Part shown: in pieces, positions 6,609 to 12,646 of the stretch
How the letters are laid out: the number at the start of each line of letters is the position of its first letter
How positions within the stretch are numbered: the stretch's first letter is position 1
DNA from: Obelidium mucronatum
Lineage: Eukaryota; Chytridiomycota; Chytridiomycetes; Chytridiales; Chytriomycetaceae
Assembly: GCA_025765595.1 (NCBI GenBank)
Contig: JAIVFH010000615.1
Location: forward strand, 1 to 12,646
DNA: 12,646 nt
Reading direction: 5' to 3'
The notes under the pieces: generated by a model
Seen by the model: the letters and a program-made list of their open reading frames with translations, nothing else
The model's database searches: none
What the model was told of the DNA's origin: nothing
Made by a program: the position numbers and the translations under genes

Positions 6609-9600
6609 TCAACGATACAACCACTTCATGACTCCAAAGGCAATAACGCGATACAAGACTACACATATGACTAAGCCAACCATATTCAACGCCAAATGGT
6701 TGTCACCCACTGGAAACCCAAACAACTTCATCACATCCGTTCCAGTATGATACGCGCACTCCGTGTCGACGGGACAATCAATAATCATGTCAGGCAGGAA
6801 TTCCGCAGCTGCAATAGTTCTCGCTGCATATCGAACCACCGAGAGGTAATTCAAATTGGTTAGGAACACTGGCATAGCGACACTAATCAACCCCGAACTC
6901 AACACCATAAGGGTAAGAATTAAAGAGAGTAATTGCAGCGAAAAGCCAGGCTTGGAGAAAAAGACGCTGAATGCGATTCCAATACTCTCGCCCGCAGACA
7001 CAACACCAATCAGCGCCAAAATCAGGTACCCTGGATTCAATTGAAGACCCGTGATATATCTCGAAAAGATTGCAAATAATGTAAGCAATCAATTCAAATG
7101 GTAGTTCAATAAGCGTGTATGCGAGAAAAAAGATTGCGTGGATATAGCGCGGTCTTGATATTCAAACTTGAATAGGAGAAGTTCTTGGGGGAACATGGAT
7201 ATACATGTGATCATGCCGCTGTTCATCATACTAAGGGATTGTTGCTATTGCATCATTTTGATTAACTCAAACAAAAATGAAGCAAACTCCTAACTTAAAC
7301 CTCACCAACAAGTTGAGTCTTGAGTTCACTCCAGATTGATCTGTTCCAATCTTAACATAAAAGATCATGAATATCAAAGCGCCACCAAAGACGTTCATCA
7401 CACGAGAAATGGCAAGTCCTGGTTGCCGAGTAAGGTTCAAGAAACTTCGAGACATTAAAAGTAGTAAGCCTCCACGAATGGCAACTCCCGCATCAAAGAC
7501 AACGCAGATATCTTCCCGCCAATTCCGAATCGGGTTCCTGGTCTGACGAATGGTTCAATGAACGAGCCTTCCAAGCGTCAATGAGAATCGAACTCGTTCT
7601 CGACTCATGTTTTCGGCTTGCATATTTCTCAAATCCACTGACGCACGTCTAGAGCGAAATCAGCGGGATTGGTCAAGGTCGGGAGGCAGTGGCCGTGTTC
7701 TGCCAAATGAGGAACAAGTTGCACACCAGGTCCTTCGTAAACGACCCTTCCACCACGAGCCAGCAACAAAACGCGATCAAACAATGGGAAATATCGGATC
7801 TCGGTTGATGAACTGTGCAAACCACCGTGCGTCCTTTAGCTGCAATATTTTGCAATGTAATCATCATGTTTCTTGCTGCGGCAGAGTCAAGTCCCTAATT
7901 TTTCGATGGCGTTTTTTTTTTTAGGAAAACGTAGAATGATAAACTCCACAAAAAATGTTACCGAGGTGGGTTCATCCAATAGCAAGATGGCGGGATCCAT
8001 CAACATTGCCAATCCACACTGAGACGCCTTTTTTCACCACCAGAGAGCCCCTTCACATCGCCTCCACCAACCAGGTATTGGCACAATCTTTTAGCCCCAG
8101 TTCCACCAGAACTTCGTCTGCACGATTTAGCTTTCGCTGTTTCGACCATGACTGTGGAAGCCTCAGCAAAGCTGCGTAAACCCAATGTTTCGCGAGCAGT
8201 CAAGGCAGGGAGTAGTAAATGGGTATCGTCTGACGAACACTGGCAGTACACCCGCAACAGAATGCTCCTCCAATGGAACTCCATTAGAAGAATAGATCCA
8301 GACTGCTTCGGCTTTAAATGAGATGGGAGACTCAGAGGACGCGCTTGAAGTAACTCAACAATGTACTCTTTCCAGCCTCCGGAAGCTCCAAGCACGCAGT
8401 TAACCTTGTCCAGCAGGAAAACTCGCAGTAATTGAATCCAAAATCCCAGTTTGATGCGCTTGAGTCTTGGTCAAGGAGGCAAATTTGGATGTTTTCGTCG
8501 GCTCGAGTGCAAAGTCAAGTCCTTTAGCGTCACAGAGATGCTGGGTGTTTTGGTTCGATCCAGTATCAACAATCGCCTCGGAGCCTGCATCTTTTTTCTC
8601 CTTTTCTTCAGCGCCTTTCTTCTGGGATTCATTTGGTTGAGTAACGGCTTCGGCTTGTTTTACGCCTGTTGCTGGAAGAAAGTGGAGAACCAATCAGCAA
8701 CAAGAATAGTTCCCGCGATTAAAGCAATAAACCCAAGAAACGATACGTGCAGAGGGTTATCGAAACCGATGCTCGCGAGAACATGTTGCCGTCACAAAGT
8801 ACACGGGATGGAGAGCCTTCTGGGATGGAAGGGCAGGCAAATTGTCTGTCCTTGAATTCGTTGTACGCGAAAATCTGATACGCATAGTAGGGCATCGAGA
8901 AGTACTTCATCCATCGAACGTATACGGGTACTGATGGAAGTTCAATCAGGAATCCACCAACAAGAAACAGCATAGTGACGAGAGATCTGCGGAAAAAAGA
9001 ACAAAATTTAAAAACCAATGTGAAACAAGGGAAGATAACTTAACTCGCAATCAAAGAAGCCGATGCATAATCTCTAGTGAAGGATACACATAGCAAGGCA
9101 GAAGCAACAGTAACCCATTGAACCAAAATCGTATCAACTACCAAAATACCAAGTGGTAAGCATAAATTGTCTGTCCTTAGGCCGACCCATGAAATACTAT
9201 TTATTAAGCAAATATTAGCGTTGATTTTCAAGAGCCGTTGACGAGCTCAACATACCATGATTGCAGAGTATATTATAGCAAGAATGGCATACAAAGCAAA
9301 GTGGAGAGACAACCAAGCGACAAGATATGCAGGCACGCTATACATCTGTCCCTCCTTTCGCGATCGAAACTCTATCCTAAGACGTTTGAAGTTAGACTAG
9401 ACAGTTGCCGAAAACAACCAGAAGAACCTACTCAGAGGAGAGTTTGTACGTGATAACTAAAAGACCGCAATATGCTGGCACCAATTGATTGAGAACCCAA
9501 TGGATTTTCTCGCGAATATGGAGTTGAGATCTTCGTCAAGTTTGTAATTCATGGCGCCAAGAACGATGCCCAGTACAACTACGTTCAAAAATGATCCCCA

Positions 9601-10773
9601 TTGCATCAATCGATCTTCCCACATGTTGACAAGAATTCTTCTCGAAATAATTGCCACTTGTTCAAAGAAATCAGCACTTTTGGGTTGTGTAAAGTGATTG
9701 CCAGAATACGGCACTTCTTCCGCTGGAATTGTCGTTGTGGTTTGTCCCGTTGATCTAAAGGCTTCTACAATACGGTTCAAATTATTCGTAGTTTCCATCT
9801 CTGAGGCTTCAGTCCTATCATCGATTGCAACAGCATCAACCAAGTAATCAGCGCCATTAATTCCCTCTCCAAGACGAAACCCAAGCCCCTGAAAGAATTC
9901 AACGCCCTCATGGGGAGTTCCACAGAAAGTAAGCAGACCACCACGACCGAGCAATGCAATTTGGTCAAAATATCCAAAAATGTCGGATCGAGGCTGGTGG
10001 ATGGATAGGATATGGTTCGATTCAAGTTGTGAGCTAAATTGAGTAGGGTTTCAATCAAAGATCTTGCGTTAAATGCGTCCAGTCCTGTAGTCGGTTCATC
10101 CAAGAAAATAACAGATGGATTCGTAAGCAGCTGGACTCCGACACTGGTTGTGTTTTTGGTTATCGATGTTTGTTTGGCCTGTCATGTCCTAGAATTTTTT
10201 ACCTGACCCGCCGCCATTTCTCCTCCCGATATCCCCTTATGCCAATCATCTCCGATAAGGGTATCAGCGCATTCTTTTAGGCCCAATTCGAGGATTACCG
10301 CCTCGACAATCTCAAACTTCTTTGACTTTGGCATGTCTCTTGGTAATCTCAAACGAGCAACGTAGCGCCAGAGTTTCTCTAACTGAGACGTACGGAAGCA
10401 GGTTATACATGTTTGTTCGACATACGCAACTAAGCCATTCTTGAGGAACTTTCTTGATTCTGGCCGTTGAAAGTGATTTGCCCAGTGATGCCCTTTGCCC
10501 GACCGGCCAATGCATTCAACAGCGTAGTTTTGCCGCTGCCAGAGCTGCCCTGATAAAACACGGCATTAAAAGGGTGTGCTCCATATATCCTAAGCGGCTT
10601 ACCATTATAGCCATGAGTTTGCCAGCAGGCACATTCAAAGAGATATCATTGAGGATAGCACGTTCCTCCTTCTTCCTGCCACGTACTTTGACGTACAAGT
10701 TCTTTGCTTCGACTGTTACGGGGAAAGTGGTATCCAAGAGAGTTCCCGGTGGTTGTCCAACCAACTTGCTCAT
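6609..10773 (-). CDS. Full-size ABCG (WHITE-type, YOL075C-like) ABC transporter, NBD-TMD-NBD-TMD
   Basis: The protein is an ATP-driven membrane pump of the ABCG subfamily; its substrate is unknown. The start is the ATG at 10773-10771 ([15 protein letters not shown]), as short an N-terminus as in half-size WHITE proteins. Exon 1 (10773-10603) ends at KLMAIM and a 53-nt intron (10602-10550) precedes Walker [13 protein letters not shown]1 continues with ISGGE, a 59-nt intron (10202-10144), [10 protein letters not shown] and [13 protein letters not shown]1 spans about 9680-8690 with introns 9431-9377, 9255-9197 and one near 9045-8980; landmarks are [11 protein letters not shown] and [13 protein letters not shown] Lys/Glu-rich hinge (8690-8480) leads to NBD2: FPAGQ, Walker A near 8390 (GASGGGKST after removing one base), [16 protein letters not shown], an intron near 7970-7893, GLDSAAARN and [11 protein letters not shown]2 (about 7460-6609) has [12 protein letters not shown], an intron (about 7310-7230), [15 protein letters not shown] and end MKWLYR. 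About ten frame corrections are needed. Both nucleotide sites look competent, unlike PDR-type ABCG proteins. Yeast YOL075C has the same layout. Confidence 0.8.
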
Positions 10774-10947
10774 GATCAGCAAACAATGAAGTCCATTTCA
10801 AAAAGGAGAAAAAATGGTAGGTTGTTTACCCTTCACTCCATAAACATACAAAGTAACCTCAGGAGCCTAACATCATCAATCATACATAGATGGTTTCCTT
10901 TATTTCAACTAGTTTACTGTTGGTAACAATAAAAAAATCACGCAAAA
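10774..10947. promoter_or_regulatory. Short gap: transporter promoter region and chitinase 3' flank
   Basis: These 174 bp lie between the transporter ATG and the stop of the minus-strand chitinase, so the two genes run in the same direction with the chitinase upstream. The gap must hold the chitinase 3' processing signals and the transporter promoter. No TATA box is convincing. Confidence 0.4.
10899..10904 (-). terminator. Poly(A) signal AATAAA of the minus-strand chitinase gene (TTTATT on +)
   Basis: AATAAA on the minus strand lies about 45 nt past the TGA (10950-10948) of the second chitinase gene. It supports that stop and leaves about 125 bp for the transporter promoter. Confidence 0.5.
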
Positions 10948-12646
10948 TCAGCAGCCACTGACACCAGTAATTGCCAGACAAGGCCAGCAGTTGCATAGTT
11001 TACAAATACATGCGTTTGAGCACGCCCATGCACCAAAAGTGGCGCAAGGTGCTCCATTCACAACATTAGTACCTGCTGCAGTTGTGGTAGTGGCCTTTTT
11101 TGTTGTTGTGGTAGTCGTGGTGGTGGTTTTCGTGGATGTCGTTGGCTTTGTAGTAGTAGCAGTTGGTTTAGTAGTCGTGATTGGTCGTCGATGATGTAAC
11201 TGGCTTGGTTGTTGTTGTTGTGGTAGTCGATGTAGTTGGTTTTGGTGTAGTAGTGTGTGGTGGTGGTGGAGGTAATCGGTTTCGTTGTGGTCTTTGTAGT
11301 GGAGGATTGTAGTTGGTTTCGTTGTGGTAGTGGTAGTGGTTGATGTAGTTGGCTTGGTGTGGTTGTGGTTGTGCGTGGTCGTGGTCTTGGAGCTTGAACC
11401 ACCAGTGGAGCAGGCACCAGTAGAAACCCATCCGTTTGGTACCAGATCCTGGTACAGTTCCTGGGTTCAAGTAGTATGAAGCCTTCCAGTTCTGTCCATT
11501 GTAGGATACCTCGACTCCAGCACTGTACGTGAAAGTGGCAACCCAGGGAGGAAACATTCACCAGGTCCTGGATGTTGGTTCTGCATAAATTATGGTGAGT
11601 AAAAAGATTCCCACATATCTCCGAATAGACGAACACATACGCTGGAGCACGCGTTTAAGGCGTTGTAGCAGTTTTGACCAACACCACATTGTGCGTTGGA
11701 GGAACACATGGCGTAGCAGTTGGTGTTGGCATCAGCCCAAGAAGAACCACAACGCGTGGTAAGGTCAGATGGAGCTGGACCAATGTTGTGGGGATGGTTG
11801 TGGGACAGAGGTGATGCTGGCAACTTGGGCAACACAGTCAACTCCTGGATCCAGCTGCGGCAGTAAAGAAGGTAGAAAGAGCTGGCATCAAAGCGCCACC
11901 GTCAATAGTGGCCTCCCTGTGTGAAACCACGATGAATCACAACGCAACCAAACTAAAATCAGAGAAAGCGACGAAAACTTACCAAGTCATAACTCCCTTC
12001 AAACCCATGCAGGCAGCGTAAGCAGCCTTAATAGCAATCGATCTGGAGTCATCGTAACTGATGAAAATGTTGGTCTTTGGGTTGTACAGCCATGGGGTCT
12101 GGGTCCAGTATCAAAGTGCTTGATCCATTCACCAGTCTTGTCTTGGGTGTATGGGTAGACCTGGACAAAGGTGTAAGTCCCACCGAGACCAGCTCCAGCA
12201 CAATCGTGACCAGTAGATCCCTTGATGACAGGAACGTTGATGTCAGAATCCTTGTTGTTGGTCATTGGAGAGACTGGGCTCATGTAGTGTCCATAAAAGG
12301 GGGTACCAAGCGCAAGCTTGCTGGCCGGGAATCCAGCAGAGAGCCAAGACTGGACGGCATCACGAACGTTACCGCCTGGGGTTCCAAGGTTTCCAGCATC
12401 CTGAATCAATGGAGCACTGGCACCAGTGTGAGTTCCCCAGATACCGTTGAGATCGTAAGCCTGGCGAACGCGTTTAGTTATATGGCCAACGCGTTTAGTT
12501 ATATGACATCGCATGCATCAAAACACCTTACCATCAAATTCACAAAGTCAAAGATTTGCGCGTAAGCAGAAAGATCCTTGGACGGCTGTCCAGTCGCGTC
12601 TTTCCATGGGTACGCAGGCGGGGCAGCAGTAATCAGCTTTCCTGGA
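10948..12646 (-). CDS. Second GH18 chitinase, inverted paralogue with one CBM5/12 (5' part outside window)
   Basis: Exons visible: 12646-12532 (3' end of exon 2), 12460-11983, 11916-11641, 11580-10948. Introns are 71, 66 and 60 nt, all at the same positions and phases as in the plus-strand copy. The window starts inside the GH18 domain after the expected DxxDxDxE motif, so the catalytic Glu cannot be seen. The sequence runs through MAYDLNG, the GTPFYGHYMSPVSP segment and GVMTW. The Cys-rich module reads CGSSWADANTNCYAMCSSNAQC and the CBM5/12 has VSYNGQNWKASYYLNPG. A single Thr linker (11388-11078) leads straight to a Cys-rich tail (GAPCATFGAWACSN...VSGC). The second CBM5/12 and second linker of the other copy are absent, which makes exon 5 633 nt against 965 nt. 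Frame breaks lie near 12105, 11850, 11785 and 11440, and in the linker. The tail is uncertain because its frame is not secured. Confidence 0.82.
11078..11388 (-). repeat. ACN trinucleotide tract (Thr linker) of the minus-strand chitinase
   Basis: Seen as GTNGTN on the plus strand, this tract encodes Thr with KPTTS interruptions on the coding strand. It corresponds to the linkers at 5715-6026 and 6186-6383. Alternate frames inside it read as His/Tyr/Asn or Pro/Gln/Leu, showing frame slips like those in the other copy. Confidence 0.8.
11388..12646 (-). repeat. Right arm of inverted chitinase-gene repeat
   Basis: Reverse-complement counterpart of 4481-5712, cut by the window end. Identity is highest at the outer end (exon 2 and intron 2) and falls toward the inner end. 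Confidence 0.85.
12466..12505 (-). repeat. Tandem 20-nt units with CTAAAC inside intron 2, second chitinase copy
   Basis: The same duplication as at 4622-4660, with one extra G between the units. The duplication therefore predates the gene duplication, or was copied from one gene to the other. Confidence 0.85.

Noticed and set aside
6609..10773. Two separate half-size ABCG genes, or a PDR-type pump
   Set aside because: A Lys/Glu-rich hinge joins TMD1 to NBD2 with no poly(A) signal or new start between them that I can support. NBD1 has a canonical Walker A, unlike PDR proteins.
10991..11194. Val-rich hydrophobic membrane protein on the plus strand
   Set aside because: GTNGTN is the complement of the Thr linker of the minus-strand chitinase, and there is no independent start context.
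12077..12565. Plus-strand open frame near the right end
   Set aside because: It is antisense to chitinase exon 3 and crosses intron 2. The same shadow appears opposite the other copy at 4621-4965.

Overview
The window looks like nuclear DNA of a filamentous or zoosporic fungus, most likely an early-diverging lineage such as a chytrid (inference). The signs are short GT-AG introns of about 53-85 nt, AATAAA signals after several genes, a secreted GH18 chitinase with CBM5/12 modules and threonine linkers, and a full-size ABCG transporter. I see no bacterial operon, transposon, CRISPR array, tRNA or rRNA.

Layout from left to right: (1) the 5' part of a minus-strand gene for an Ala/Pro-rich coiled-coil protein (1-564), divergent from (2) two head-to-tail plus-strand paralogues (746-2371 and 2518-3465). 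These share a C-terminal helical domain that I read tentatively as MA3/eIF4G-like and share one intron of identical position and phase. (3) A gap of about 440 bp leads to a complete plus-strand GH18 chitinase gene in five exons (3908-6494): signal peptide, GH18 domain, Cys-rich module, CBM5/12, Thr linker, second CBM5/12, Thr linker, Cys-rich tail. (4) Convergent with it is a minus-strand gene for a full-size ABCG (WHITE-type, yeast YOL075C-like) transporter, NBD-TMD-NBD-TMD, with many introns (6609-10773). (5) Upstream of the transporter, on the same strand, is a second GH18 chitinase gene (10948-12646, its 5' part beyond the window). It is an inverted paralogue of the first and lacks the second CBM5/12.

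The chitinases act outside the cell on chitin, either in cell-wall remodelling or in feeding. The ABCG protein is a membrane exporter or lipid/xenobiotic pump of unknown substrate. The MA3-like pair, if correctly read, would be connected with translation initiation. Nothing in the sequence links these jobs beyond proximity.

Two things dominate interpretation. First, nearly every gene needs small frame corrections, often at homopolymers. The two chitinase copies lack different single bases at corresponding places, so base-level assembly error is the simplest explanation, although decay of some genes cannot be excluded. Second, the chitinase pair forms a large inverted repeat with an uneven divergence profile: exon 2, intron 2 and the start of exon 3 are nearly identical, while introns 3 and 4 and the 3' end have diverged. 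This suggests gene conversion. The best candidates for something undescribed are this inverted pair with its module gain or loss, and the tandem MA3-like genes with a repeated eIF4E-binding-like short motif.
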